Assembly: GCF_029639405.1 (NCBI RefSeq)
Contig: NZ_CP121274.1
Coordinates: 2,852,001-2,916,000 of the forward strand
Length of the DNA stretch: 64,000 bases
Direction: 5' to 3'
DNA from: Microbacterium proteolyticum
GTDB lineage: Bacteria > Actinomycetota > Actinomycetes > Actinomycetales > Microbacteriaceae
Both the position numbers and the translations under genes were made by a program. Each line of letters starts with the position of its first letter. The first letter of the stretch is position 1. The notes under the pieces are model-generated. The model did no database searches, was not told the DNA's origin, and worked only from the letters and a program-made list of their open reading frames with translations. Positions 43,929 through 55,690 of the stretch are shown piece by piece.

Positions 43929-44519
43929 GTGACTGACCCCCGCTCACCCGAGGCGGCGACCCCCTTCGCCCGGGCGGCCGACGAGTTGCGCGAGACCGCG
44001 TTCCGCGACGATTTCGTCGTGCGCGAGATCCCGTCCCCGTCGGGCCTCGCGCCGCAGTCGCTGGCGCTGGCCGGCGACGTGCGGCCCGACGCGCACACGA
44101 CGGATTCTCCGTTCGGTACGGGGCGCTTCATCCTGCTGCACGACCCGGAGGAACCCGAGGCGTGGGGCGGTGCGTGGCGCGTGGTGTGCTTCGCCCAGGC
44201 CCCGCTCGAGCCGGAGATCGGGATCGATCCCCTCCTGGCGGACGTCGCCTGGTCGTGGCTGATCGATGCGCTCGATTCGCGCGGTGCCGAACGCCACTCC
44301 GAGTCGGGGACGGCGACCAAGACGCTGTCCACCGGCTTCGGGGCTCTCGCGGCGCAGGGCGAGGGGTCACAGATCGAACTCCGCGCGTCGTGGTCGCCGC
44401 GCGGTCCGTTTCGCCCGCACCTGGAGGCGTGGGCCGAATTGGTCTGCATGCTCGCCGGACTCCCCCCGGGGTCCGAGGGCGTTGCGGTCCTCGGAGCCCG
44501 GAGGCCCCCGCGTGGTTGA
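43929..44519 (+). CDS. DUF3000 family protein
   Basis: 196 aa: FARAADELRETAFRDDFVVREIPSPSGLAPQSLALAGDV, FGTGRFILLHDPEEPEAWGGAWRVVCFAQAPLEPEIG and LLADVAWSWLIDALDS match the actinobacterial DUF3000 family, whose function is unknown. GTG at 43929 is chosen by the TAGTCT-N6 leaderless spacing; GTG at 43923 would overlap it too closely. The gene overlaps rnd by 8 bases, a conserved actinobacterial pair. Confidence 0.88.
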   Translation: MTDPRSPEAATPFARAADELRETAFRDDFVVREIPSPSGLAPQSLALAGDVRPDAHTTDSPFGTGRFILLHDPEEPEAWGGAWRVVCFAQAPLEPEIGIDPLLADVAWSWLIDALDSRGAERHSESGTATKTLSTGFGALAAQGEGSQIELRASWSPRGPFRPHLEAWAELVCMLAGLPPGSEGVAVLGARRPPRG

Positions 44520-45708
44520 GTACACCGTCATCGAGGATGCCGCGGGTCTGTCCGCGGCGTCGCAGTCGCTGGCATCCGGGGTCGGCCCCGTAGCCGTCGA
44601 CGTCGAGCGCGCGTCCGGGTTCCGGTACTCCCAGCGGGCGTACCTCATCCAGGTCTTCCGTCGGGATGCCGGGGTGTTCCTGTTCGATCCGTCGACGATC
44701 GAGGACTTCGCGCCGCTCCAGGACGCCATCGGCGACGTCGAGTGGGTCTTCCACGCCGCGAGCCAGGATCTGCCGTCGCTCCGCGAGCGCGGTCTCGAAC
44801 CCCCGGTGATCTTCGACACCGAGCTCGGCGCCCGTCTGCTCGGTCACGAGCGCGTCGGACTCGGCGCCGTCGTCGAGGAGACTCTGGGCATCACGCTCGC
44901 GAAGGCGCACTCCGCGGCCGACTGGTCGACCCGGCCGCTCCCGGCCTCCTGGCTCGAGTACGCCGCGCTCGACGTCGAGCACCTCGTCGACGTGCGCGAC
45001 AAGCTCGCCGCAGAGCTCGACGAGCAGGAGAAGACGGAGTTCGCGCGGCAGGAGTTCCAGGCAGTGCTCGAACGGCTCCCGAAGCCGCCGCGCGACGACC
45101 CGTGGCGGCGCCTCAGCGGTCTGCACACGGTGCGCGGACGCCGCTCCCTCGCGGTGGCCAGATCGCTGTGGCAGGCGCGCGAGGACTACGCCCGCGAGCA
45201 GGACGTCGCCCCCGGTCGTCTCGTGCCCGACCGCGCGCTCGTCGCCGCCGTCCTCGCCGACCCGCAGACCAAGCAGGCGCTGGCGGGCGTCAAGGAGTTC
45301 AACGGCCGCGCGAGCCGGACCCAGCTCGACCGCTGGTGGAACGCGATCGTGGCCGGACGCGAGGCCACCGACCTGCCGCCGGACCGCGTACCCAGCGACA
45401 CCCTCCCCCCGCCCCGCGCCTGGGTCGACCGCAACCCCGAGGCGGACCGTCGCCTGAAGGCGGCCCGCCCGGCCGTCGAGGCGCGCGCGGAGGAACTCCG
45501 GATGCCGACCGAGAACCTCCTCACCCCCGAGACGCTGCGCCGCGTGGCGTGGACTCCCCCGGCCGAGGTGAGCGTCGAGTCCGTCTCGACCGCACTCGCG
45601 GAGCTCGGCGCCCGCCCGTGGCAGATTGAGCAGACTGCACAGGTGATCGCGGATAGCTTTGTAGCTTCCCTCAACGCCGATCCGGACGACTCGGAACCGT
45701 CTTCGTAG
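44512..45708 (+). CDS. rnd: Ribonuclease D-like 3'-5' exonuclease with HRDC domain
   Basis: A 398-aa DEDDy exonuclease. PVAVDVERASGFRYSQRAYLIQVF carries the first Asp/Glu pair, VFHAASQDLPSLRE the second Asp, and SWLEYAALDVEHLVDVRDKL the Tyr and last Asp. The HRDC domain begins around residue 210 (LHTVRGRRSLAVARSLWQAREDYAREQDV). It is likely to act in 3' processing of stable RNA. GTG at 44512 overlaps the DUF3000 stop. Confidence 0.92.
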   Translation: MVEYTVIEDAAGLSAASQSLASGVGPVAVDVERASGFRYSQRAYLIQVFRRDAGVFLFDPSTIEDFAPLQDAIGDVEWVFHAASQDLPSLRERGLEPPVIFDTELGARLLGHERVGLGAVVEETLGITLAKAHSAADWSTRPLPASWLEYAALDVEHLVDVRDKLAAELDEQEKTEFARQEFQAVLERLPKPPRDDPWRRLSGLHTVRGRRSLAVARSLWQAREDYAREQDVAPGRLVPDRALVAAVLADPQTKQALAGVKEFNGRASRTQLDRWWNAIVAGREATDLPPDRVPSDTLPPPRAWVDRNPEADRRLKAARPAVEARAEELRMPTENLLTPETLRRVAWTPPAEVSVESVSTALAELGARPWQIEQTAQVIADSFVASLNADPDDSEPSS

Positions 45709-45779
45709 GTTCGGACAACCGATTCTTCGCGTCGCGGCGCGTTTCCTAGGCTGGCTGCATCCCAAACAATGGAGGCAGA

Positions 45780-46988
45780 GTGGCCGAGATGTCGGACGTC
45801 TTCTTCGTCGACGGTATGCGTACCCCCTTCGGGCGCGCCGGCGAGAAGGGCATGTACTGTAACACCCGCGCGGACGACCTCGTCGTCAAGGCGATCATCG
45901 GGTTGATGGAACGCAACGGCGACGTGCCGAAGGACCGGATCGACGACGTGGCGATCGCCGCGACGTCGCAGACCGGTGACCAGGGCCTCACGCTCGGGCG
46001 GACGGCGGCGATCCTCGCGGGTCTGCCGATGACCGTGCCAGGTCTGGCGATCGAGCGCATGTGCGCCGGCGCCATGACGAGCGTCACCACGATGGGCGCG
46101 TCGATCGGTGTCGGCATGTACGACCTCGCCCTCGCGGGCGGCGTCGAGCACATGGGCCGGCACCCCATCGGCGCCAACGCCGACCCCAACCCGCGCTTCG
46201 TCGCCGAGAAGCTGGTCGACCCGGGCGCCCTCAACATGGGCGTCACGGCCGAGCGCATCCACGACCGCTTCCCGCACCTGACGAAGGAGCGCGCGGACCG
46301 GTTCGGCATGGCCAGCCAGCACAAGGCGCAGGCCGCGTACGAGGCCGGGAAGTTCCAGCCCGACCTCGTCTCCGTCGCGGTGAAGGACGCCGACGGCGCG
46401 TGGGGGCTCGCCACAGAGGACGAGGGGCGTCGCCCCGAGACCACCCTCGAGGGTCTGGCATCCCTCAAGACGCCGTTCCGCCCGCACGGTCGCGTGACCG
46501 CCGGGACCTCGTCGCCCCTCACCGACGGTGCGACGATCAGCCTGCTCGCGGGCTCGGACGCCGTGAAGGAGCTCGGACTCACGCCGAAGATGCGGATGGT
46601 CTCGTTCGCGTTCGCCGGCGTGCAGCCCGAGATCATGGGCATCGGCCCGATCCCCTCGACGGAGAAGGCGCTGAAGAAGGCCGGACTCACGATCGACGAC
46701 ATCGGCCTGTTCGAGCTCAACGAGGCGTTCGCGATCCAGGTCATCTCGCTCCTCGACCACTTCGGCATCGCCGACGACGACCCCCGGGTGAACCCGTGGG
46801 GCGGTGCGATCGCGCTCGGTCACCCGCTCGCGGCATCCGGAGTGCGTCTCATGATCCAGCTCGCCGCGCACTTCGCCGAGCGCCCCGACGTGCGGTACGG
46901 CCTCACGGCCATGTGCGTCGGCCTCGGCCAGGGTGGCTCGGTGATCTGGGAGAACCCGTTCTTCGACGGAAAGAAGAAGCGCAAGTGA
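45780..46988 (+). CDS. fadA: Acetyl-CoA acyltransferase (thiolase, FadA-type)
   Basis: 402 aa. The nucleophile is C95 in IERMCAGAMT. The second-half catalytic residues are in NEAFAIQV, ALGHPLAASGVRL and MCVGLGQGGSVIW. The protein performs the last thiolytic step of fatty acid beta-oxidation. A GTG at 45780 follows GGAGG; TAGGCT at 45747-45752 may be the -10. It overlaps the fadB gene by 4 bases, so the pair forms the trifunctional complex. Confidence 0.95.
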   Translation: MAEMSDVFFVDGMRTPFGRAGEKGMYCNTRADDLVVKAIIGLMERNGDVPKDRIDDVAIAATSQTGDQGLTLGRTAAILAGLPMTVPGLAIERMCAGAMTSVTTMGASIGVGMYDLALAGGVEHMGRHPIGANADPNPRFVAEKLVDPGALNMGVTAERIHDRFPHLTKERADRFGMASQHKAQAAYEAGKFQPDLVSVAVKDADGAWGLATEDEGRRPETTLEGLASLKTPFRPHGRVTAGTSSPLTDGATISLLAGSDAVKELGLTPKMRMVSFAFAGVQPEIMGIGPIPSTEKALKKAGLTIDDIGLFELNEAFAIQVISLLDHFGIADDDPRVNPWGGAIALGHPLAASGVRLMIQLAAHFAERPDVRYGLTAMCVGLGQGGSVIWENPFFDGKKKRK

Positions 46989-49123
46989 CCGGCTACGACT
47001 CGATCGACTTCTCGCCCCTCGACGCCCTCACGGGCGACGAGGTCGTGACCCACTCCCCCGTCCGCGACGTGCGCCTGCCCTCGGGCAACGTCGTCGCGCT
47101 CGTGACGCTCGACAACGGACGCGACCACACCCGGCCCAACACGCTGGGTCCGGCGACGCTGGCGGAACTCGGGCGCACGCTCGAGACGCTGAAGGAGCGC
47201 GCCGCGGCCGGCGAGATCCACGCGGTCGCTATCACCGGGAAGCAGTACATCCTCGCCGCCGGTGCCGACCTCTCCGACGTGGCCAAGCTGCCGTCGAAGG
47301 ACGTCGCGCGGCTCATCGCCCAGCGCGGTCACCAGGTGCTCGGATCGCTGTCCGAACTCGGTGTGCCGTCGTTCGCGTTCGTGAACGGCCTTGCACTCGG
47401 CGGCGGCCTCGAGATCGCGCTGAACTCGACGTACCGCACGGTCGACGCGTCGGCTGCGGCGATCGCTCTGCCCGAGGTGTTCCTCGGCATCATCCCCGGC
47501 TGGGGTGGCGCCTACCTGCTGCCGAACCTCATCGGCATCGAGAACGCGCTCGAGGTCGTGGTGTCCAACCCCCTCAAGCAGAACCGGATGCTCAAGCCCC
47601 AGCAGGCGTTCGACCTCGGGATCATGGATGCCATCTTCCCGGCGGCCTCTTACCTCGAGGACTCGCTGCGCTGGGCCGACGGCGTGCTCACCGGCCGCAT
47701 CAAGGTCGAGCGCAAGAACGAGCCCGGCAAGATCGAGCGCCTGACCAAGTGGCCGATCGCGATCAAGGTCGCACGCGGCATGCTCGAGTCGAAGATCGGC
47801 ACGGTCCCCCGCTCCCCCTACGTCGCTCTCGACCTGCTCGACAAGGCCCGGAGCGGCACGAAGGCCGAGGGCTTCGCGCGCGAGGACGAGGCTCTCGCCG
47901 ACCTCATCACGGGCGACCAGTTCGCGGCATCCATGTATGCCTTCGACCTCGTGCAGAAGCGCGCGAAGCGGCCGGTCGGAGCGCCCGACAAGGCGCTCGC
48001 GAAGAAGGTCGCCAAGGTCGGTGTGATCGGCGCGGGCCTCATGGCCTCGCAGTTCGCGCTGCTCTTCGTGCGGAAGCTGCGGGTGCCCGTCGTCATCACC
48101 GACCTCGATCAGGGACGCGTCGACAAGGGCGTGGCATCCATCCGGGAGGAGATCGGCAAGCTCGAGGCGAAGGGCAGGCTCGACGCCGACACCGCCAACC
48201 AGCTGCGCGCGCTCGTGCACGGCACGACCGACCGCTCGGAGTTCGCCGACTGCGACTTCGTCATCGAGGCGGTCTTCGAAGAGGTCGGGGTCAAGCAGGA
48301 GGTGTTCTCCGCGATCGAGAAGATCGTCGCGGACGACACGATCCTCGCCACCAACACCTCGTCGCTGTCGGTCGCCGAGATCGGTTCGGCGCTCGAGCAC
48401 CCCGAGCGGCTCGTCGGCTTCCACTTCTTCAACCCGGTCGCGGTCATGCCGCTCATCGAGGTCGTGAAGACGGATGCCACTTCCGACGCCGCGCTGTCGA
48501 CGGCGTTCGTCGTGGCCAAGGGGCTCGGCAAGAACGCCGTCCTGACCGCCGACGCCCCCGGGTTCGTCGTGAACCGTCTGCTGGCCAAGGTCATGGGCGA
48601 GGCCGCGCGTGCCGTGTACGAGGGCACGCCGATCACGGTCGTCGAGAAGGCGTTCGCGCCCCTCGGGCTGCCGATGGGTCCGTTCCAGCTCATCGACCTC
48701 GTCGGTTGGAAGGTCGCCGCGCACGTGCAGGACACGATGGCGCACGCGTTCCCCGAGCGCTTCTTCGCGTCCGAGAACTTCCACGAGCTCGCGGCGCTGC
48801 CCGAGGTCGTCGAGAAGGACAAGGGCGGCCGCGTCACCGGCTGGACCAAGGCGGCGCAGAAGGTGCTCGTCACCGGAAAGACCCCGGTGGCGCCCGAGAC
48901 CATCCTCGCCCGGGTTCAGGACGGCCTCGCGCAGGAGATCAAGATCATGCTCGACGAGGGTGTGGTCCCCGAGGTGCAGGACATCGACCTGTGCCTCATC
49001 CTCGGCGCGGGCTGGCCGTTCATCGACGGCGGAGCCTCGCCCTACCTCGACCGCGAGGGGGCGTCGGAGCGCGCGTTCGGCGACACGTTCCACCACCCGC
49101 CGATCCGCGGTATCGGCGGCTGA
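46985..49123 (+). CDS. fadB: 3-hydroxyacyl-CoA dehydrogenase / enoyl-CoA hydratase (FadB-type)
   Basis: 712 aa. The N-terminal crotonase domain has ITGKQYILAAGADLSDV, FVNGLALGGGLEIALN (oxyanion hole) and ALPEVFLGIIPGWGGAYLLP (catalytic Glu). The dehydrogenase starts near residue 335 with KVGVIGAGLMASQFALLF; the usual GxGxMG is GAGLMA here. VGFHFFNPVAVMPLIEVVKT carries the catalytic His, and DAPGFVVNRLLAKVMGEA continues the domain. The last third repeats the 3HCDH C-terminal fold. It works with FadA, which is translated from the overlapping gene upstream. Confidence 0.95.
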   Translation: MTGYDSIDFSPLDALTGDEVVTHSPVRDVRLPSGNVVALVTLDNGRDHTRPNTLGPATLAELGRTLETLKERAAAGEIHAVAITGKQYILAAGADLSDVAKLPSKDVARLIAQRGHQVLGSLSELGVPSFAFVNGLALGGGLEIALNSTYRTVDASAAAIALPEVFLGIIPGWGGAYLLPNLIGIENALEVVVSNPLKQNRMLKPQQAFDLGIMDAIFPAASYLEDSLRWADGVLTGRIKVERKNEPGKIERLTKWPIAIKVARGMLESKIGTVPRSPYVALDLLDKARSGTKAEGFAREDEALADLITGDQFAASMYAFDLVQKRAKRPVGAPDKALAKKVAKVGVIGAGLMASQFALLFVRKLRVPVVITDLDQGRVDKGVASIREEIGKLEAKGRLDADTANQLRALVHGTTDRSEFADCDFVIEAVFEEVGVKQEVFSAIEKIVADDTILATNTSSLSVAEIGSALEHPERLVGFHFFNPVAVMPLIEVVKTDATSDAALSTAFVVAKGLGKNAVLTADAPGFVVNRLLAKVMGEAARAVYEGTPITVVEKAFAPLGLPMGPFQLIDLVGWKVAAHVQDTMAHAFPERFFASENFHELAALPEVVEKDKGGRVTGWTKAAQKVLVTGKTPVAPETILARVQDGLAQEIKIMLDEGVVPEVQDIDLCLILGAGWPFIDGGASPYLDREGASERAFGDTFHHPPIRGIGG

Positions 49124-49133
49124 AAGCCCGAAC

Positions 49134-49175
49134 ACGACAGCGGCGCCGTCCCCGAGGGGGCGGCGCCGCTGTCGT
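49134..49175. terminator. Bidirectional terminator between fadB and dxs
   Basis: ACGACAGCGGCGCCG pairs perfectly with CGGCGCCGCTGTCGT around an inner CCCC/GGGG stem, between two convergent genes. Confidence 0.85.
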
Positions 49176-49186
49176 TCGTGCGGGAC

Positions 49187-51136
49187 CTACGGGCGGGACT
49201 TCTCCCACTCCTCCAGCGTCGGGATCGCGCCGGTGGGCGTCTGCCGCGCCATGGGGATGCGCGTGCCGAGCACCTGCGCCACGACGTCGTGGGCGATCTT
49301 GGATGCCGTGAGCCCGGCGTCCTCGAGGATTTGCTCGCGCGTGGCGTGGTCGATGAATTCGTCCGGGATGCCGAGCTCGTCGACCGCCGTGTCGACACCG
49401 GCCTCGCGCAGCACCTGGCGGACGCGGGTTCCGACGCCGCCGACACGGATGCCGTCCTCGATCGTGATCACGAGCCGGTGCTCGCGCGCCAGGTCGATGA
49501 TCGACGGCTGCACGGGGATCGCCCAGCGCGGGTCGACGACCGTGGCGCCGATGCCCTGCGCGCGCAGCCGCTCGGCGACCTCCATCGCGAGGTGGACCAT
49601 CGGGCCGATGCCGACGAGGAGCACGTCGTCTGAGGTGCCTCGCGCGAGAACGTCGACACCGTCGGGCAGGCGCTCGATCGCGTCGAGGTCGGCGGGGACA
49701 CCGCCCTTCGGGTAGCGCACGACGGTCGGCGCGTCGGAGACGGCGACCGCCTCGCGGAATTCCTCGCGCAGGCGGGTCGCGTCGCGCGGAGCGGCGATCC
49801 GGATGCCGGGGACGAGCTGCAGCATGGCGAGGTCCCAGATGCCGTGGTGGCTCGGGCCGTCGGGGCCGGTGACGCCGGCACGGTCGAGGACGAAGGTGAC
49901 GCCGGCCTTGTGCAGGGCGACATCCATCATCACCTGGTCGAACGCACGGTTCATGAAGGTCGCGTAGATCGCCACGACGGGGTGCAGGCCCCCGAAGGCG
50001 AGGCCGGCGGCGGAGGCGACGGCGTGCTGCTCGGCGATGCCGACGTCGTACACGCGCTCGGGGAAGCGCTGCGCGAAGGACTGCAGACCCGTGGGGCGCA
50101 GCATCGCCGCGGTCATCGCGATCACGTCGTCGCGTTCGGCGCCGACGGCGGTGAGCTCTTCCGCGAACACGTCGGTCCACTGCGGGCCCCCGCCCGAGCC
50201 GAGGGCTTCGCCGGTGATCGGGTCGATCTTGCCGACCGCGTGGAACTGATCAGCCTCGTCACTGAGCGCGGGCGCGTAGCCGCTGCCCTTGTCGGTGATC
50301 GCGTGCACGATGACCGGGGCGCCGTACGACTTCGCCAGCTCGAGCGTCTCGATGAGCGACTCGAAGTCGTGCCCGTCGATGGGGCCGAGGTACTTGATGT
50401 CGAGGTTGCTGTAGAGCGCCTCGTTGTTCGTGAAGCGCGAGAGGAAGCCGTGCGTCCCGCCGCGGACGCCGCGGTAGACCGCGCGCGCCGCGGGTCCGAG
50501 ACGGCGGAACAGCGTGTCGGATCCGCGGTGCAGCGTGCGGTACGCCTCGTTCGTGCGGACCCGGTTGAGATAGCGGGCCATGCCGCCGATCGTCGGCGCG
50601 TACGAGCGGCCGTTGTCGTTGACGACGATGACGAGGTTGCGGTCGTTGTCGTCGCTGATGTTGTTCAGCGCCTCCCACGTCATGCCGCCCGTGAGCGCGC
50701 CGTCGCCCACGACGGCGATGACGTGGCGGTCCTTACGGCCCGTGCGGGAGAACGCGCGCGACACACCGTCGGCCCAGCTCAGCGAACTCGACGCGTGCGA
50801 GGACTCGACGATGTCGTGCTCGCTCTCGGAACGCTGCGGGTAGCCGGCCAGGCCGCCGCGCGAACGCAGCTGGGCGAAGTCCTGACGGCCGGTGAGGATC
50901 TTGTGCACGTACGACTGGTGCCCGGTGTCGAAGATGATCGGGTCGGCCGGGGAGTCGAAGACGCGGTGGAGGGCGATCGTCAGTTCGACGACACCCAGGT
51001 TGGGGCCGAGGTGGCCGCCGGTGCGGGCGACGTTCTCGACGAGGAACGAGCGGATCTCGGCGGCGAGCTGCCGCAGCTGATCGGGGGTCAGACCGTCGAG
51101 GTCACGGGGACCGTGGATGCCGGGTAGGAGAGCCAT
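49187..51136 (-). CDS. dxs: 1-deoxy-D-xylulose-5-phosphate synthase
   Basis: A 649-aa thiamine diphosphate enzyme that condenses pyruvate and glyceraldehyde 3-phosphate, the entry step of the MEP isoprenoid route. TGGHLGPNLGVVELTIALH has the conserved His, DTGHQSYVHKILTGR follows, and AVVGDGALTGGMTWEALNN is the ThDP/Mg motif. DVGIAEQHAVASAAGLA carries the catalytic Glu. The ATG at 51136 follows GAGAGGAGT. A TAGAAT at about 51183-51188 (reverse) could be the -10. Confidence 0.97.
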   Translation of the reverse strand: MALLPGIHGPRDLDGLTPDQLRQLAAEIRSFLVENVARTGGHLGPNLGVVELTIALHRVFDSPADPIIFDTGHQSYVHKILTGRQDFAQLRSRGGLAGYPQRSESEHDIVESSHASSSLSWADGVSRAFSRTGRKDRHVIAVVGDGALTGGMTWEALNNISDDNDRNLVIVVNDNGRSYAPTIGGMARYLNRVRTNEAYRTLHRGSDTLFRRLGPAARAVYRGVRGGTHGFLSRFTNNEALYSNLDIKYLGPIDGHDFESLIETLELAKSYGAPVIVHAITDKGSGYAPALSDEADQFHAVGKIDPITGEALGSGGGPQWTDVFAEELTAVGAERDDVIAMTAAMLRPTGLQSFAQRFPERVYDVGIAEQHAVASAAGLAFGGLHPVVAIYATFMNRAFDQVMMDVALHKAGVTFVLDRAGVTGPDGPSHHGIWDLAMLQLVPGIRIAAPRDATRLREEFREAVAVSDAPTVVRYPKGGVPADLDAIERLPDGVDVLARGTSDDVLLVGIGPMVHLAMEVAERLRAQGIGATVVDPRWAIPVQPSIIDLAREHRLVITIEDGIRVGGVGTRVRQVLREAGVDTAVDELGIPDEFIDHATREQILEDAGLTASKIAHDVVAQVLGTRIPMARQTPTGAIPTLEEWEKSRP

Positions 51137-51244
51137 GTGACTCCTCTCGTGCGGTGCGCACAGAAACCTGCGCGTCTGTCGATTCTATTCTCGGGGGGTG
51201 CGAGAGGCTCGGCAACGGCTTGCGCGGGGCGCCCCGACCTGAGC

Positions 51245-51304
51245 GTGAGTCGCCAGGATCTGTCGCCTTGCCGACGGCGGTGGCGACACATCGTGGCGAC
51301 TCAC
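51245..51304. repeat. Nested inverted repeats upstream of dxs
   Basis: Outer arms GTGAGTCGCCA (51245-51255) and TGGCGACTCAC (51294-51304) are perfectly complementary. Inner arms TGTCGCC (51261-51267) and GGCGACA (51282-51288) are also complementary. The core GTCGCC/GGCGAC word is thus present four times. The element lies between the acnA terminator and the dxs promoter region. Confidence 0.75.
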
Positions 51305-51316
51305 GCGGCGGGAACA

Positions 51317-51356
51317 CGACAGCGCCCCGGGGGCAGAAGCTCCCGGGGCGCTGTCG
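51317..51356 (-). terminator. acnA terminator
   Basis: CGACAGCGCCCCGGG pairs perfectly with CCCGGGGCGCTGTCG across a 10-base loop, directly after the acnA stop on the reverse strand. Confidence 0.85.
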
Positions 51357-51365
51357 GAGCGGGGA

Positions 51366-54200
<2,835 letters not shown>

Positions 54201-54308
54201 GATCGTCTCCTTCGTCGGCGTATGCGCAGGCGTCGGCCCGCCCTCTCCCATCTTCCCTGCGCGGTGCAGAGGATGCCAGGAAGGCCGACCTAACCGCGCG
54301 GGAGGGAG

Positions 54309-54332
54309 ATTTATCTTGATATCAAGATAAAT
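54309..54332. promoter_or_regulatory. 24-bp perfect palindrome upstream of acnA
   Basis: The half-site ATTTATCTTGAT is followed immediately by its exact reverse complement. It is AT-rich in a GC-rich setting and lies about 110 bases upstream of the acnA start, just 4 bases past the DUF3159 stop codon. The shape fits a MarR-type winged-helix dimer. Streptomyces TamR (MarR/UrtR group) is reported to act on aconitase genes, which makes a TamR-like site a reasonable hypothesis. Confidence 0.8.
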
Positions 54333-54335
54333 GTA

Positions 54336-55085
54336 TCAGGACTCGCGCCGGGGGGAGAGAGCGCGCACGGCGAGCCACGTCACGGCCACCATGGGAGCGA
54401 ACAGCGGCAGGCCCATGATGATCTTCAGCGTCCCGAGCGCGGTGACGTCGCCCGCGAAGTACAGCGGGAGCTGCACCACCAGGCGAGCGAAGAACAGCGC
54501 CGCCCACCCGAGGGACAGCCAGGTGTAAACGCGGCGGCGACGCTTGTCGGCGCGCCACGACGTGCCCTCGCCCAGCAGGTACCCGGCGATGAGACCGATC
54601 AACGGCCAGCCCACGAGCACCGAGACGAGGAACGCGGCGCCGTACGCGCCGTTGGTGAAGAAGCCGAAGACGAAGTTGTCCTGCCCGCGGCCGGTGAACA
54701 GCGTCAGCAGCGCCGCAGCGCCCGTCGCGACCAATCCCCCGATCGCCGCGCTCGGCGGCGACTTGGCCAGCAGGCGGGCGATGGTGAAGACCAGCGCCAG
54801 CCCCACGGAGACCCCGAGGCTCAGGGGGAGGTTCCCCTGGCGCGTCTCGGGATCGATCGTGACGGTGAACAGCACCACGAACGCCAGCGACGGCAGGACG
54901 GACTCCAGGATGCCGCGCCACCCGCCCATCGCCGCCCAGACGGCCGCACCGGTCGAGGAATGCTTCGAAGGATCGAGCCCCGCGCGGCGCGCCGCGCTGC
55001 CGAGCGCCGCGGAGACGCTGTCGGCCGCCGAGGGCGGTTCGAGCGGGACGCGGTCGCCGTCGTCGGGGCGCGCGGACTCGGTCAT
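54336..55085 (-). CDS. DUF3159 membrane protein
   Basis: 249 aa with six or seven hydrophobic segments. AMGGWRGILESVLPSLAFVVLFTVT, GAYGAAFLVSVLVGWPLIGLIAGYLLG, RVYTWLSLGWAALFFARLVVQLPLYF and LGTLKIIMGLPLFAPMVAVTWLAVRAL match the actinobacterial DUF3159 family. Function is unknown. The ATG overlaps the DUF3710 stop by 4 bases, so DUF3710 and DUF3159 are coupled, as in many actinobacteria. Confidence 0.9.
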   Translation of the reverse strand: MTESARPDDGDRVPLEPPSAADSVSAALGSAARRAGLDPSKHSSTGAAVWAAMGGWRGILESVLPSLAFVVLFTVTIDPETRQGNLPLSLGVSVGLALVFTIARLLAKSPPSAAIGGLVATGAAALLTLFTGRGQDNFVFGFFTNGAYGAAFLVSVLVGWPLIGLIAGYLLGEGTSWRADKRRRRVYTWLSLGWAALFFARLVVQLPLYFAGDVTALGTLKIIMGLPLFAPMVAVTWLAVRALSPRRES

Positions 55086-55690
55086 GCCGTGCCGGGGGTG
55101 GTCGGCATCCGGAGCGGGATCAGATCGCGCGGGGGCATGGGCGAGTTCCCGCGCACGACGACGATCGACCGGAACAGGTCTTCGACGGCGCCGGCCGCCT
55201 CGACGTCCGACGTCGCCGCTCCGCCGATGACACCGCGCAGGAACCAGCGCGGTCCGTCGACACCGACGAAGCGCGCCAGACGCTTCGTGGAACCGTCGGG
55301 TCCGGCCACGACGGGAACCTCGGCGAGCAGCTCGGGGCCGAGGGGGCCCTCGCGCTCCTCGACGCGGCCGCCCTGCTGCTTGACCTGCTGGCGGATCTGC
55401 TCGCGTGTCTCCTCCCACAGGCCGCTCGAACGGGGCGCCGCGAACGGCTGCACCTGCAGCGTCGACTCGGCGTAGTCGAGCCCGACGGCGACGATGCGCT
55501 TGGTCTGCTCCTCGACCTCGAGTCGGAGGTTCAGGCCCTCGCGCGGCAGGATCTTGATGCCGCCGAGATCGATGTACGGGCGCACCGCATTGGCCTCGGA
55601 CTCGTCGAAGGGACCGACGGTCTCGCGGTCCACCGGTCCGCTCTTGGCGGGCGGTGCGGCTTCGATCTGCTGGTCGGAGTCGTCGGTCAT
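55082..55690 (-). CDS. DUF3710 family protein
   Basis: 202 aa: GPFDESEANAVRPYIDLGGIKILPREGLNLRLEVEEQTKR, LQVQPFAAPRSSGLWEETREQIRQQVKQQGG, and GPRWFLRGVIGGAA match DUF3710, an actinobacterial family of unknown role usually encoded behind dut. It overlaps dut by 4 bases at its start and DUF3159 by 4 at its end. Confidence 0.9.
   Translation of the reverse strand: MTDDSDQQIEAAPPAKSGPVDRETVGPFDESEANAVRPYIDLGGIKILPREGLNLRLEVEEQTKRIVAVGLDYAESTLQVQPFAAPRSSGLWEETREQIRQQVKQQGGRVEEREGPLGPELLAEVPVVAGPDGSTKRLARFVGVDGPRWFLRGVIGGAATSDVEAAGAVEDLFRSIVVVRGNSPMPPRDLIPLRMPTTPGTA

Noticed and set aside
46820..49135. Reverse open frame opposite fadB
   Set aside because: fadB motifs are all on the forward strand; the reverse frame lacks any domain pattern and a start signal.
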